Assembly (NCBI RefSeq): GCF_015832195.1
Contig: NC_052018.1
Location: forward strand, 33,384,115-33,448,114
DNA: 64,000 nt
Origin: Motacilla alba alba
Taxonomy: Eukaryota > Chordata > Aves > Passeriformes > Motacillidae
Direction of reading: 5' to 3'
The notes beneath the pieces were generated by a model. That model saw only the letters and a list, made by a program, of their open reading frames with translations, was not told where the DNA came from and did no database searches. Position 1 is the stretch's first letter. Each line of letters starts with the position of its first letter. A program made the position numbers and the translations under genes. Positions 1-13,384 of this stretch are shown one piece after another.

Positions 1-316
1 ACACATTGGTTTTATGTAGGAATCATTTCCAGATATTGAAAAAAAAGTGTTAGTTTTCTCAGAAATGTTCAAGCAAAGTTGACTTTTATATAACTGTGAA
101 AAAAATGTGCTGCTATGTGCAGAAATCTTTAAGAAAAGTGCCAATTTATATGGCTTTTCCCCTAATATCCCTAAAATGGTATTTGTTTTCTTAAAGGAAT
201 GAGCCAGTATGTCTGCCTTGCCCAGAAATATTTATTTAAAAGCATGTTTTGAAAAGTAAATATGCTGATTGAATCAATACATTGAATTAACTGAAGAAAT
301 AACAGGTTCAAAGGCT
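1..316. other. AT-rich noncoding stretch
   Basis: AT-rich DNA with short A and T runs. No splice-flanked reading frame, repeat family or RNA gene is visible. Confidence 0.6.
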
Positions 317-374
317 AATAATAATAACAATAATAATAATAATAATAATAATAATGATGATGATGATGATGATA
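317..374. repeat. (AAT)n then (GAT)n compound microsatellite
   Basis: A run of AAT/ATA trinucleotides, with one interruption (aac), changes directly into six or so GAT units. On the minus strand it translates as poly-Ser and poly-Leu, which is why a 122-codon frame (274-642) stays open there. That frame is an artefact of the repeat and not a gene. Such arrays are usually length-variable between individuals. Confidence 0.95.
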
Positions 375-1490
375 GCAACCAAAGTCCAAAGAATGTAGCT
401 GTCACTAAAATGTAGAGCCTATGGAAAAGTTGGAGCTTGTCAAATGAGAAAAGAATGGTCTGTGCAAACTTTGAGAAAAAGAAATGTCCTAGGATTAATT
501 TATGTGTTATGTTATTCATCATTGCTTGGATGTCCACATGGAATGGGTGAAAATATTCACAATTCATGAAAAAGAAAAGGTTTTTGAGACATGATTTTTT
601 TCTATTTGAAGATTCATAATTGAAATGAACTTTTTTCATCACTATCCAGATCTAAGCATTTGTCACTGATTCAGGGACTAGAAACAATGCCATATGGTGT
701 GAGCGGCTAATCACACAGCTTAAACAACAACAAAAAGTGGTCAGAGAGAACATCTGGTGAACATTCTGAATCTGAAGATCATCCTGATTATTCTGTGAAT
801 ATTTATGCGTAAAAAATGTTAATAATGAACTAGTCCATTAGTCCATAAGCTGCTCACAATCGAAAGAAATAATTACTTACGCAATCATTGTTTTTTAAGT
901 GAATAATTGAATCTGTTCAAATTTAACATACTTCTGATGAGGCTTTTGCTCTGCTTGAATTTCTGTCTCTGAATCTGGAATCTGAAGCCAGCTTCTACCA
1001 AGAGATTCTAAACCTATGTTTAGATTTTACTATGTATTTTATTCACAAAGAGTGCATCACTAAAATAGAACTGAAAAATTTGTGTCAGTGTGTTTAAAAT
1101 ATGTCTCACAGACTTCTGAACTCAGCAGTTTAGGATAATGAAATATATTTGTACATATGTTAACTTGTGCCGTATATTAAGTAGCTGAATTCACAGAAAC
1201 TTAGTATTTAAGAAAGCCTGACTAAGCATATTTAGAAGAGTTCCTTCTGTGCATTGGAAATTTTTCCATAGCCCCAAATGTAGAAAACTTGAGAAACTAG
1301 AGGGAGGTTCACTGAGAATCAATAAAAGTTCTTCAGTAACTCTCCAGAAGAAAACTGCAAAATAGTTAAGTTCTGGGAGCAGGCCCACGCTTCGTAGAGT
1401 TTAACTACAAGACCTTGATCACTCACTCAGTAGGAACTTTGACAATGACTTTGGTAGATAAAGTGTGATAGCCTTCAAATCCCTTTTAAA
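375..1490. other. Unique noncoding DNA
   Basis: AT-rich unique sequence between the microsatellite and the first CR1 element. Reading frames are short and have no coding character. Nothing else is recognised. Confidence 0.55.
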
Positions 1491-1988
1491 ATCATAGAAT
1501 AGTGGAAAGAATTTGGAAGATCATCTAGTTCTAACCCCCCCTGCTATGGGCAGGGACACCTTCAACTATACAGGTTACTCAAAGCACCATCTAACCTGGC
1601 CTTGAACATTTCCAGGGATAGGACACCCTTGTATTTTCTGAGCCACCTGTTCCAGTGTCTCACCACCCACATAGTAAAAAAAAAATTCTTCCTAATATCT
1701 CATCTAAACTAACTTCCGGTTTAAAACTGTTACACCTTTTCCTATCAATATATTCCCTGATAAAGAATCCCTTTCCATCTTCCTTGTAGGCCCCCTCTAG
1801 GTACTGGAAGGCTGCCATAAGGTCTTCTCTGTGCTGAGCAACCCCAGCTCTTAGGCTATCTTCACAGGAGAGGTGCTCCAGATCCCTGATCATTTGTATG
1901 TCCCTCCTCTGGACCCGCTCAGGCAGGTCCATGTCTGTTATGCTGGGAGGGCCCCACACCTGAACACATTATTCACAGTGGGGTCTTC
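1491..1988 (-). mobile_element. CR1 LINE, 3' end (truncated)
   Basis: This is a 5'-truncated copy of an avian CR1 retrotransposon lying on the minus strand. The plus strand shows the reverse complement of the CR1 3' end, beginning with the atcatagaat tail and passing through the well-known gggcagggacacc and ctggccttgaac blocks to ggggtctt. On the minus strand, 1959-1660 still reads as the end of the CR1 ORF2 protein (after the reverse transcriptase): DLPERVQRR, then EHLS, then AAFQYLEGAYK, then FKPE. Compared with the family there is a small deletion in the segment around 1835-1845 and several frame-disrupting changes, so it is dead. No target-site duplication is expected for CR1. Confidence 0.96.
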
Positions 1989-4341
1989 AAAATTATTTTA
2001 ATTCTTAGTCTGAAACTGTTGAGAAAATCTGCCATTGATTTTGCCAGGCTAGAATTTCAGTCTTGCCATTGTGCCATCACCATACTGACAATTCATCTGC
2101 TTGGACAAGGCATCGCAGTGAGGGGTTAAGATTTTAATTTCACCTTGTTTCATTTGCATGTCTTGTGTAGATCACTCCTTGCTCTGTGTCTTTTCCCGCA
2201 TCACCTGTGTTTTTCCCCCATCACCTATCCTTTGTGCTGTTTGTTCATCTCAAACAGTAATGCTTTGGAGAAGCAGCTGTCTCCCTTGAACATTACTCAA
2301 CATCCCTGAGGCTTGAAAATTACAGAAGTATTTAGTTGCTATTGCTAAATGAATAATAACAATTAGAATTCTATTCTTTGAAGAAATTCAAGCTGCCTTG
2401 TTGCATAGATTCATGAAATCCTTTACTGGAAGAAAGCACATATTTTTAAAGGATGTTTGATTTTTAGCACTGCTCTCAGCTGATATTACAAGTCTATGCA
2501 AAAATGTATGTATTCTGAATTTCTACAAAAATAAGTTTGTTTTCTTTAAAAATAATGAGTTTGTGCTAGTTATTTTTGGTGGTGTTTCAGACTGAAATAA
2601 CTCTATAACTAGCTGCAGAAAGTCTTGTGGCTCACACCACAGAAAGTTTTAAATCTTATGAAATCAATGGTGCAGTTTTCACTTAGAAAAATAGATGAAA
2701 ATAAAGAGCTTCCTAGATTTGTTTTCCCAAGTCAGACTGGGGATGTCACGAGCCTAAAGTAGTTTCTGTAGTCAAACACTGCTTTTGTTAGAATAGCATT
2801 AAAATCATGATATTTTTCTTCAAAGAGGATTTCTTATATTGTTCTGTCTACAGTTTGCTAAACAGCAAAACCAGGTCCATTTGAAAACTATTTTAGAAAA
2901 ATTGAGGAGGAAAGCTTCAGTAATTACTTCAGTAATTACTTCAGTAATTACTGTTCAAAAAGGCAAAATATTTGAGAAATAAAACATTTCTGATGCCAGT
3001 ATTTCCACATTAGTCATTGGCTCAGATTTTATTCAACACTTATTATCATTCTGGAAAAAAATAAGAGTTCATGTGACCATGGAGCTATTGAAGTCAGTAT
3101 AATTTTCTGAACTGGTGACAACTCTGATTTTTGAATTTTTTTATTTAGACTTCTTTAAAAATCACAATTTTATGAAAGAAAATCTGATTCCAAGAAAATG
3201 GAATTCTGTGTTTCATTGTTTAGAAATACTTGGTTTTCTGCCCCTTCATGCTGCACAGCAAATCTCAGGGAACAGCAGCATGGTCTCACTGTTCATACCT
3301 GATTTTTCCTTCTCCCCTATTCTATTCTCATCCCTGCCGTGATGCCATGCTTTCAAAGTTCTACAGGCAGTAATTTGGCTTTTCTCATCTGTATTGTGAA
3401 GCATTTTATTCCCTCCTGGGCACTGGCAAATAAGAAAAAAAAAATCTACAATCATTTTGGTGGGAAGAGAATCTGATAGCTACCAGAGCGCAATGGTAAA
3501 GTTGTTTCTCCAATTCAAGGATCATTTACAGATGTTTTTCATAGCAATGTTCAGGTGGGTCTCAGGAGAAAGGAGAAAATTCTGGAAAATTTGAATTGGA
3601 TTTGAATGTTTTGCAGAGGACAAACCCTTGATTTCAGCATTCCAGGAAATACCATTTTCTCCTAGTTATAGTAAAACAATTTAATAAGATAGTGGAAAGT
3701 GCAAAAACCTGTCTTTTTACTTATGTGGTGCTCAGCCAGCAAGACAAGAGAAGAAGAGTGATCTATCTTGTGTAAGGCTGATAATTCCAACCAGGAAAAC
3801 CAGAAAAGGAGAACATCAAAATAAAGAGGATTAGACTTCAGATCCATCAAGAGGACTGCCTGAATCACACAGATGTTCAAGCTTATTCTTAGTGCTTAGT
3901 ATCATGTTGCAGCCTAAGCAGCAACAGGAGCATAGGAAAGGAAAGTATTAGGACTTTTGGCATTTGCTGCTGGTTTTAGCCCACTTCCCTAGCTAGTTGT
4001 GCAAAATGTGATGGAAACTCCTAAAGATTCCTGTGATCTTCCTGAAGGTACACAGCCTGCTGGAGAGAGCAAGACCTCTTGACATTCCTGTCAACATGTA
4101 TTTATTAGAAACCAGAAACCCACACAGGAAAGTGGCATTACAACTCTCTCAAATTGCAAAGGAATTCTATGAGCTATTTAGAATTTGGGGGACACCCAAA
4201 TTTGGGAATTGGGTCCGAAGACAAAAAAACATGGGCAACTGCGGCTTGTTAGCATCAGTGCTCAGAGAATTACTTGGATTTGTTGTATTGGCAACATTTT
4301 CCTGTGAAAACAAACCTTTTGGATTTTGATTTTGGCCTCTG
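1989..4341. other. Unique noncoding DNA
   Basis: AT-rich sequence with no recognised gene or transposon apart from the 12-bp tandem repeat listed separately. An open frame at 4033-4329 (+) has no Met/Kozak or splice context that would support it. Confidence 0.5.
2915..2950. repeat. 12-bp tandem repeat, three exact copies
   Basis: The unit cttcagtaatta occurs three times head to tail with no mismatches at 2915-2926, 2927-2938 and 2939-2950. The unit contains the palindrome taatta, a homeodomain-type core, so the array presents three evenly spaced TAATTA sites about one helical turn apart. A regulatory role is only a possibility. A simple replication-slippage triplication explains the sequence. 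Confidence 0.95.
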
Positions 4342-4422
4342 TTTTATTTTATTTTATTTTATTTTATTTTATTTTATTTTATTTTATTTTATTTTATTTT
4401 ATTTTATTTTATTTTATTTTTT
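4342..4422. repeat. (TTTTA)n pentanucleotide microsatellite, about 16 units
   Basis: An uninterrupted array of TTTTA units about 80 bp long. Because 5 is not a multiple of 3, it translates as a repeating FYFIL pattern in all plus frames, producing two spurious overlapping frames at 4274-4528. The purity suggests a mutable, length-polymorphic locus. Confidence 0.97.
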
Positions 4423-7400
4423 ACCCCAAGAACTTAATTTTCAATCAAGCCCCACTCTTCTGCTGGTCAGACCAACACCGGCAACCAGACCAAGCTGCTA
4501 TCTATGGAGACTGAAGGATTTCTGGTGATGGGCAAGTCACTTTAGGACCCACAAAACTTCTAAACCTCCTTATTCACAGGATCTGGTGCTTGATAACTGC
4601 CCCTTGTGTCCCCACTCACAAAATCTGTCATTTGAAGTTAAGTAGGTGTGGTTTTCTGACCAAGGATGGTGATGGTGGTGAAGGTAGTGTCAGGCCAGAG
4701 CTTATATGAAACCAGTGCTGCTCAGTGCTCTCATATAGGTTTAAAAAACAAGACAAGGAAAAAAAAAAAAGAAAAAAACAAACAAAAAACTACAAGTAGG
4801 GCAATTCTAGCCTGTGCTTGGATATCTCCAAGACACCCAGAGGTCTTGTCTGGCAAGAGAGACACTGGAGAAGTGCTCCTGTAGGACACAGTCTGAGCCA
4901 GGAAGGTCTTTTCTCATTATGTCCACCAAAAAGGAGCCTTCCCATGAACAGAAACCACTTAAGATGCTGGGCTGAATATGGCAAATCAATGGCTAATAAG
5001 ATATCTAAGGGCAGAGACATTAGCATCCTTAAAATTAGAGGAAAAACTTGTTTGTTCTAATAGCCTAGCCAATTTTTAATTTATTTTTGTAATGTCAGTT
5101 TCTCTTTTGATTCGGCTTGAATAAAATTTCTTTTTTAACCTTTTTGGTTCAATCCTAGACTACAAACTCTATTAAATTTGCTGAGATCTACAGAACGTAG
5201 TTTATAAGGAGAGTTTATAAGTGAGTTTTAGGTTTGTTGTTCCAGAAAATGCTATGTTTAGAGCCATTGTGTTATTTCATGTGGATAAGGTCAAAACTTC
5301 AATATAAAACATGGAATGTATATAGAAATATAATGCTAAAATTATCATCTAAAAGTTAAAATGAAATAATGGAAAAATGGCTGAAAGGCAAAAATTTGCC
5401 ATAATAAAATAAATTTTGTTGACACTTCAGAAGAAAAGTCAAGACTATTAATTTTTATTGTCTTCCATTGTAAGCTGTCAAACTTAACACAGTTCCCAAA
5501 CGATTCCTACTACAGATTTTGCTGGAAGAGTGAACATTTTTTTTGTATACCAGTGAAGGATTTTACCTGCAAGAGCATGATGTTGACCTGTGACAATCCT
5601 AGCAGCGTTAAAAAATTATTAAGGCGGGTTTCCCTTTTGTACTTGGCTTCTTAGAAAGGCAGGAGAACTGAATAAATATTAATATTTTAAAGTAACAGAG
5701 ACCACAGGTGAAGATAAGGAGAAGCTGGTAACAAGAAAAGACTATAAAGGAGGTGGCCTGAAGCTAAGGGAGCTGAGTGCCTGGCACAGAAAGAACTGTG
5801 ATGGTCCCCAGCCTTTCTCTTTCTTGTGACACCAACTGCATGTCTACACCCATCTCTTGAGAAACCTGACAAATCCTGTACCCACTACCAGCCTCCCGTC
5901 TAGCACAAAGAGGTTGGAGAAATCAAGATGGAAAAGGGCAGAAATGCCCTCAAAGACCATGCTCTGTACTGATAGCAGATGTGAGTTATTCTGTACAACA
6001 GGGTCAAGGACCCTGGCTCTAGAAACACTTGAGAGAGAGCTCTAGTCTTGCATCAAATTCAACTGAGATTGGCCAATGGCTTCAAAATTACTGGACTGGG
6101 GGAGAATGGTCTGGTGGGTTCCTGAGCAGACAGACAGACAGAAATGCACACAGCACAAGCAAGTTGAATGTTAAAGAAATGAAATGCCAGCCATCTTCCT
6201 TCTATCTTTCCTGGGAAAGCAGGTGGAAGTGACAAAGGCACTGAGCCCTCCTTCCCCTGGGAAACCTAACCAGCAGCCCTAGTCCTGAGGTAATCAATGA
6301 ACAAGAAAAACGTACAACACATCTACCTTTGGGATCCCAAGTTCCAAGCAGTACTATGTCTTTTCTTCAGGGAGTATGGGCACATGGATGTTATCAATGG
6401 CAGGGGAAATAAATTTGAGCTGTTTCGCACAGGGCATCTGGAGGCCTCAGCCTCCCTGAGGAGAACATTGAAAAGCCCACCTAACATCAGTGAGGAGAAA
6501 TTGAATCTCTCTTTGTTGAGGTCGTGGGTATGACTTCATCGACCAAGGCTGGGAAAGGATGAACTGGATTGCCAAGAATCACAGTTGATGCAGAAACATC
6601 AATAAAGTTGTGTGGTAAGGGCAGTCTCTCCTGGCTTTCCATGTCAACTTCAGATGTGTTGTTACTAAGATGATGGGGATAAGATTCACTAATGGGTTAG
6701 GAAATAAATAATGACAAAAGAAGGGAAACATTTTGTAAATTATATTTGTCACTGATGTGTAACAAACCAGCCCTCCGAGCCTACAGAAACAAATGCACAA
6801 ACAAAGGGATTTTGTGGTACTGCCCATGTACAGGAAAGCAGTCACTGTGTACAACTGAAAAATTGGCAATGGGAGATGGAAATCTGGAAAAAAGAAAATG
6901 TCAAAAAATGTGGCTCAGTTTTAATTGTACTGACTTGTTTACAAGATACCAACATTTCAAAATTAGTCCTTTGTATTAGTTGAGATTTAGATATCAGTCT
7001 GCCTGTAGGATCAGACCTCCCCCTTCTTTTGGTTTTGGGAAAGACTACATTAATAGTTTATCTGTGTCCCATTAAAATTGTTTTTGGTCTAGTCTTGCAC
7101 ATGCTCTTAAATCAGCATAAAGGTCAGTATACAACTACATTAAGTCAACCCCAACACCGAAAAGGATGTATTCAGAAGAGAAGGATTTTTTTCTCCTGCT
7201 TTTCTTGATCCTGAACACTAACAATGCTTATAAACGGTTGTGACCTATAAAATGGCAAATCCTACATAGTGACGCTACTGTGCTGACAGATCCTACATCA
7301 TCAGCTGTTTATGTACCCTTACATACATTCACACTTACTTGTGACTATCTTTTCAGATAAGGCCTTCCTGCTTAATTTATAACTAAATACTTTTAATTGT

Positions 7401-10400
7401 TTTTATGAAATGCAACTGGAGTTCACAGAGCAGTGAAATGCAGAGCTGTGGCTGGTGAAATTTCTGTCCTCTATCCGTGGTGCTCCCCACCATTGTAAGC
7501 CCATGCTCTGGAGCCTGAAGTGCTGGGGCAACATGTCCCCCCAAATTAAAACACCATGTTGCTGTTTAGTTGTATGGGACACCAGATGTCTCTGTGGAAG
7601 AGAGTTTTCCAGTGAGTAAGCACAAGACTGAACTCCGAGGTTCCCATGGGAGTCAGTGATGCGTGGCCGACTGGAATGAGAACCAACCTTGGAATAAGAT
7701 GTCTTAGATGGAACATATGACTAAATATGAATACACAAATACCTTTCCCTAAAAATAATAACCATCATCTGGTCTCAGGCCTAATCTTGCTTTTAGCCAT
7801 TGCCAAGAAGTGAGATGTTTTGAGACCACATACTGGCCTTGAAAGAATGCCTTTAACATTTGTTGGATTTGGTTTGATCAGTGATCCTCTTAGTTATGAA
7901 GAAAGGAAGAAAGTTAAGAACTGGAATGTCAAAATCTCTGGGCAGCAATTGGAACAGAGGGGTTTTCTTAAATATAGGCTGAAACCTGAAGATAAAGTTA
8001 GAGTCAATGTTCAACCCTCAGGGATTAAGTTAAACCATTTCTCTGCCATTTTCCTTCCAACAAGTGTGATTGACACCATTTTTCTGTTTATGTTCTTTAG
8101 CTGGGCTTCTGGGATGCTGATCTTAGAGAAACCACATAAACCACATTTCTCATCCGCTCGGGTTCTAACCAACTCCTAGGATTAAATGACAGGCTTATTT
8201 TCTACTAACTGCTCTTTTGCCTGTCGTGTAATTTGTCCTATATACAGTACAAGTCCTCCAGTATTTGACTAGAATCCTGTTTTCCTTCTCTCTATTAACC
8301 TATCTGATGTGTTTTCTCACCATTCATTGCTTCTGACTTGCCTATTTCTCTGTCTCTGTCTGGCTTCTGATTTGATGGATTTTCTTGCTCATTCAGTGTT
8401 TGGTCTTGTTAATGCATGTTTTCTTAAAACCCTCTTTATTATGTGATGTCTTAAATAATAATATTTTGGATATACTCTATAATATTTTTTGTCTTGGCTC
8501 TCTTTCACTTTTACTTTTTAAATTTGTAGATAACTTTATTTTCCTTAGTGCAGTATCTACAGTTTAGTACATTTTATATTCCCTAGGCTTTTCTGTGTTC
8601 CTCTTGTCCATGCTCTTGATTTTGACCTTTTTATGCAGTCATTCTATTTTTGCCCTTACTGTCAATTTTTTAACAAAGATTCTTGGTCCTTCTGTCACTA
8701 ATCTTTTCTGACTCCATAGAATTTAAGAGACCATTATTCTTCTGATGCATGATAATAAACATGGTGACCTAGATCTTTATTTTGCAGCCTCAAGAGAGAT
8801 ACTGCTCATCATGAAACAACTAAACCAGCTAAAAAAAAAAAAAAATTATAGTATATATTGCAATACACAGGTGGAATAAGAGAGAGATCCTCATTTTGGT
8901 CATGGTTTCATTGCAGCATTTAGCCTCTTATGGTTTTATGCCTATGTACCAACTAACAGGTTTAGTTTGATATTTCTTCATTTTCTCGACTGTACAGGTA
9001 TGGAAAACTTAGAAGAAAAGGCCTTCCCAGATTTTGTCATAGGAAGTGAATAAAGAGTGTTTTTATTAAGCGCCATGTGGCACATGCTGTCATCTTTCTC
9101 CCTGTGCCTTTGCCACGGAGAGTGGCAGTGTTTGTCTGGCAAACCCAGACAAGAGTATTCCTCTGGCGAAAGTGTAAAAACCTTGTGCTGTTGGCAGTGA
9201 AAGCCCTTGGTGAAGGTGAAAGCACACTTTTGCTGGCCTAAATTCTGCTTCACTTCAGACAGTCAAAACCCGCAATCTTGCAGGTCAATTGACAGGTAAT
9301 TGGTATTCTTTCACAAGAAGGTTGCATTATGATCATGCTGCCTTTGCAGGAGTTGTAGGCAAAAGATTAGGGACTATTTGCAGAGCAAACCTGTAGAAAA
9401 CAAAAGAATGGTTCAAGAGTCACATCAGAGCAGGCAAGGAGTAGAAATGTCCCATTTTCCCAGATCTCAGAAGCAATTTTGCCCTGCTTGAAATTGGTAT
9501 TATTCCACTTCTTAGTCTTAAAACTGAATTATATTAGGTTCCTTCCCTAGTTTTTTGGTTGGGCTTTCCATTTTTCACATCCTTAGCTTGAAATATTTTT
9601 CAAATATATTCATATTTATTTCCAGGCATCCAGCCTACTTTTATTCTGGCCTTTGCATCTTTTTTTCCTTCTCTGTTTCAGTCCAACATAAACGATTCCC
9701 TTTCAGCACACACAGTACCCTGCTATTTATTTGAGATTGAAAGAAGGCAAGAAACTAGTTTTCTCATTCAGCTTCTAAGACATCTCCAATTTTGTGGCAT
9801 GTTTTGGCCAGTGCCTAGGTAAAGCCCAGTCATGGTCATAGGTAAAATAAATTAGTGTGTGTAGCTAATAGAACTTGACTACAGATTCAAACACTTCAGT
9901 TTAATAATAATAATATTCTGAGAGTTACGTGCTAGCAGATTTTTATGTACTAGTTAATTATATTTGCAAACAAGAGATGCAAAGTTTCATTCAAGTAGTT
10001 TTATAATCAACTTTTACATTGACTACATTTGCTACTCTAGGTATGGGGCCAGCCCAAGTCTTTGGAAATCACCAACACAAAACCATGCCAAAACAAGACA
10101 GAAAGAGGGCTGTCTTGGGGTTCTTTGCTTATAAGAAGGAAAGGCACATTGTTGTTTGTTAGAAACACATCTCTCCATTTTCATGGTGAATCTAAGTTAT
10201 ACAGCCAGATATTGCATACTTTCCTGTTTGTGTTTGGTTTTGGGTTTTGGGTTTTTATTTGTGCTTAAAATGCATAAATGGTTTGTATGTTAGGGTAAAT
10301 CAGCTACTCTTTGCAGTGGGAGTAACCACACCAAAGCCAGTGGGTTTCTCAGGTTTAAGTCAAGAAAGGTACTAGTTCTGTTTTGATATATCATCCATGA

Positions 10401-11972
10401 CAGTGGGGTCCTGGACATGACTATGGTTCTGAGGCTCTCTAATAAAACACAAATATAATACTTGGTAATGCTTTGGCTCCTTGGGTAGAACATCTGTCTG
10501 ACCTGCCCTGTAACCCAATTCAGCTTTCTTCTTTAGGTAATACTGAGATTGGAATTTTGTCCCTGTTTGCCAAAAAAATATGTTTTACCCCCATATTTTC
10601 TTCAGCAATCTAAAGACTTTAGTACCAGGAAATGATTCTATTTCCAGGGCTCACTTTATTGTGATACATGAAAATAAGAGTGTTATGAAAAGTTTCCAAG
10701 GTCCAATCATTCTTCAGGTGAATGGGTGTTCAGGTATCAATTCATCTGCAGGGATTCATATTGTGTAAAATGGGTATTCCAGCTCTGTCTGGGTGGTTTC
10801 AGGGGGATTTTGGTGTCCAAGCTTTGATCTGAGCCCATGTGGAGTTATGGCTGAGTAGTAATACAATGGGAAACATGGAAGAAAAGAAGTTATGTTTGTA
10901 CTCTGTCCCTGTCTGTGCCACCTTAACCAAGATGTTGGAAAATTGCTCTCCTATGTGCAGGGTACTTCATAAATGAGTGAGTTACTTTTGGGATTTGGCT
11001 GACAGAAGAGGCTGTCTAGACTTGCAGGTGAAAAACTCACTTGGCAGGTAGGAGACCCAGAGGATTCAAAGTGTGGTGACACTCAAGACAACACCCCACT
11101 CCAAAAGCCAATTCCCAACCCTTCTCTGGCACACCTGAAGCTGTGACAATGCTCTCACATCTCCCATTCTAGAGCACTCCTCTTTATGGCACTGGGCCTG
11201 TGTCCATGAGGCAGAACAGGTAGCTGGCAGGTCCATATCTCACAAATTGTGTCATTAGCTGGACAGGGCAGGAAATTAAGCTAATTCGATAAAAGTTTAA
11301 ACATCTTCAACTGAAAGAAATGGTAGCATCTTCTTCCAGCTCCCTTAGCTCCTCTGCCTAAGTCAAGTCATAGGTCTGCTCCCGAAATTCTTCTGGTTCT
11401 ATGTTGTTTTTTTTCTGTAGGATCTCAAGCCTGGTTCACAGATTTCTTCCTGCCCTTGGAAATCTGTACATGGTTACTTCCTATGAGTTTCTAACTTTAG
11501 GATTTCTACCACAGGTATATTTAAATTTTGGAGATGTTTTATGAATCCTGTCAAATTCCTCCATGCTTCTCTCCATTCCTGCCTTTTATTTTGGTAGGTA
11601 AAGCAACTTTTATGTCTGTGGAACTCAAAATACATTTTGCATCTTTCTTGTGTTAAAATTCCTTCTCTAGACTCCACTAGAGGTGTTCAAATGTACTGAG
11701 AGTGCCTGTAGGATAGCTTTTCTCCATTTTAATATGTTTAACAGGCCAAAGGTTTTAGCTGTTATGTCAGTTTGCTGCGCCAATGACTTTAACATTTTTA
11801 GCTCCCGGTATGAAGAATGTGAATGACTGAGGATGCTTAAGAAAACTCCTAGACTCTATTTGGCTTGAGCACTAAAGACTTAATTTGCTATTGCAATATC
11901 TTGTCTGAGGAGCAAGATGAATTTATTTATCTGTATGTGGCCCCCTCCTCGCTCCCCGCTCTTCCCCATCAG
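4423..11972. other. Long unique noncoding stretch
   Basis: About 7.5 kb with no recognised transposon or supported exon. It contains A-rich runs (4758-4790, 8831-8844) and a G/T-rich stretch (10225-10260). Frames at 7820-8179 (+) and 8978-9253 (-) are open but lack splice sites or recognisable protein content. The block is probably intergenic or deep intronic. Confidence 0.5.
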
Positions 11973-12238
11973 GTCGACAAAAGCTGAAAGAGGTCATGGA
12001 TGGGAATCCAAGAGGGTGTGTACATGTACATCAGTTTATGCTGGCGCAGGACAGTAACAACTGTCATGTGCTCCTGTTTCCATTCCCCCCTTCTTCTTCT
12101 TTTTCCCACAACAATAGTATGCTGGATGTGAATCTTTTAGAAAGAGAATCTTTTTTTTTTCTACTGCTGAGCGTAGTACAACTGATTATCCCTCTAGGCA
12201 TGGGTCTTGGAACAAAGCCACAGTCTCGTCCTCACTAG
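11973..12238 (+). other. Possible exon start after a strong pyrimidine tract
   Basis: Positions 11941-11972 form an almost pure C/T tract ending in cag, an unusually good 3' splice site in this AT-rich setting. After it, the frame beginning with CGA at 11975 is open for about 85 codons and starts RQKLKEVMDGNPRG before ending at 12238. A gtgtgt dinucleotide context at about 12017 could be a weak donor, giving a 44-bp exon. I do not recognise the protein and composition evidence is weak. It could equally be a chance pyrimidine tract. Confidence 0.2.
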
Positions 12239-13384
12239 TACAGCCAAATTCTTTTTCTGTCTGTTGGTTTGAAAAGCATTTGCCACAGTTATGTCATGAA
12301 GGATTGCATAAACAATTAATCAACTGAAAGCAGCATAAACATGCTTAATGAACTATTAGAAGAGTGGGGGGAAAGATGAAGGTGGGAGAAAGGTAGACCA
12401 CCTAGTGCTGCAGGTGAATTTAGTTTCTTTCTTAAAACTGCCTGAAAACAAAACTTCTCAACTCTTCGGCAAGCAAAGAAGTGCAATTCATATCCTCATA
12501 GGATGATGCAGTTGTGAAGGAACTTCAGTAAGTCTCCACTTCTGGATCATTTCTAGGGTTAGCTACAAAGTTCTGAAGGGTGATGAAAATAGGGTCCAAG
12601 ACAAAACAGCTGAATTGAGCTTAGACATTCAGATAAAAGGACAAGATCTTGGGGAAAAAAAAAGAATGAAAAGCAAGTGTGTAAATATGGCAAGGTATAA
12701 GAAAGTTATTAATCTACTAACACAAAGGAGAGTAATGGCTTGCAAAGATCTTGATTCAAGGTATGTTACAGTCTGTTGAATGATTTGCAGCAACATCAAT
12801 GAGTTAGGGAATCAGGCTCTCAGACTGATAATTTGTGGAAAGATTAGGGAGTGACTTGAAATGTAGTAAGGCAGTGAGAATGCACTGGCAGGTTTTCAGC
12901 AGCGTTACTATATGATGAGGAAAGTTTGATCTTGGTTCTCACTACATGCATGTGGAAGGGCACAAAGCAGAGGTCTTTCCCCGTCTAAGGGAAAGAGTCA
13001 GCCCTGAGTCTCTTCAACCACACTGTGGATTGCAGTCACTCTTTTCTGGAGTCTAGCAATTCATTGAATTTCAAAAAGTCAGCCCATCCCTCAGGCCATC
13101 TGGCTCCCCCTGGCTGGTAGCCCTGCCCTCAAGCATATAGACTGGTCCCCTGGTTTGCTGTTGCAGTGACCCACCCCTGAAGGTGAGGGTAACTGGGGTT
13201 CTTGTTAATACATGCCTTGGGGTGGATTAGAGTGAAATGACCCTGAATGAGCTGTGTTAGCGTATACTGGTCAAAGTGATGGTTGCAGTTTTGATCTGTT
13301 AGGGTTGGGGGGAGCCCTCAAAATGTAAAGTTCAGTGGGTTAATAGACACACAGGCTTGATTGGAAACACCCAAATATCTTCCC
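12239..13384. other. Unique noncoding DNA
   Basis: No gene or clear repeat is recognised. The segment is slightly more GC-rich around 13080-13200. Confidence 0.45.

Noticed and set aside
274..642. 122-codon minus frame with a long poly-Leu/Ser stretch
   Set aside because: It is produced by translating the AAT/GAT microsatellite. There is no other coding signal.
4274..4528. Two overlapping plus frames with a repeated FYFIL pattern
   Set aside because: They are simple translation of the (TTTTA)n array.
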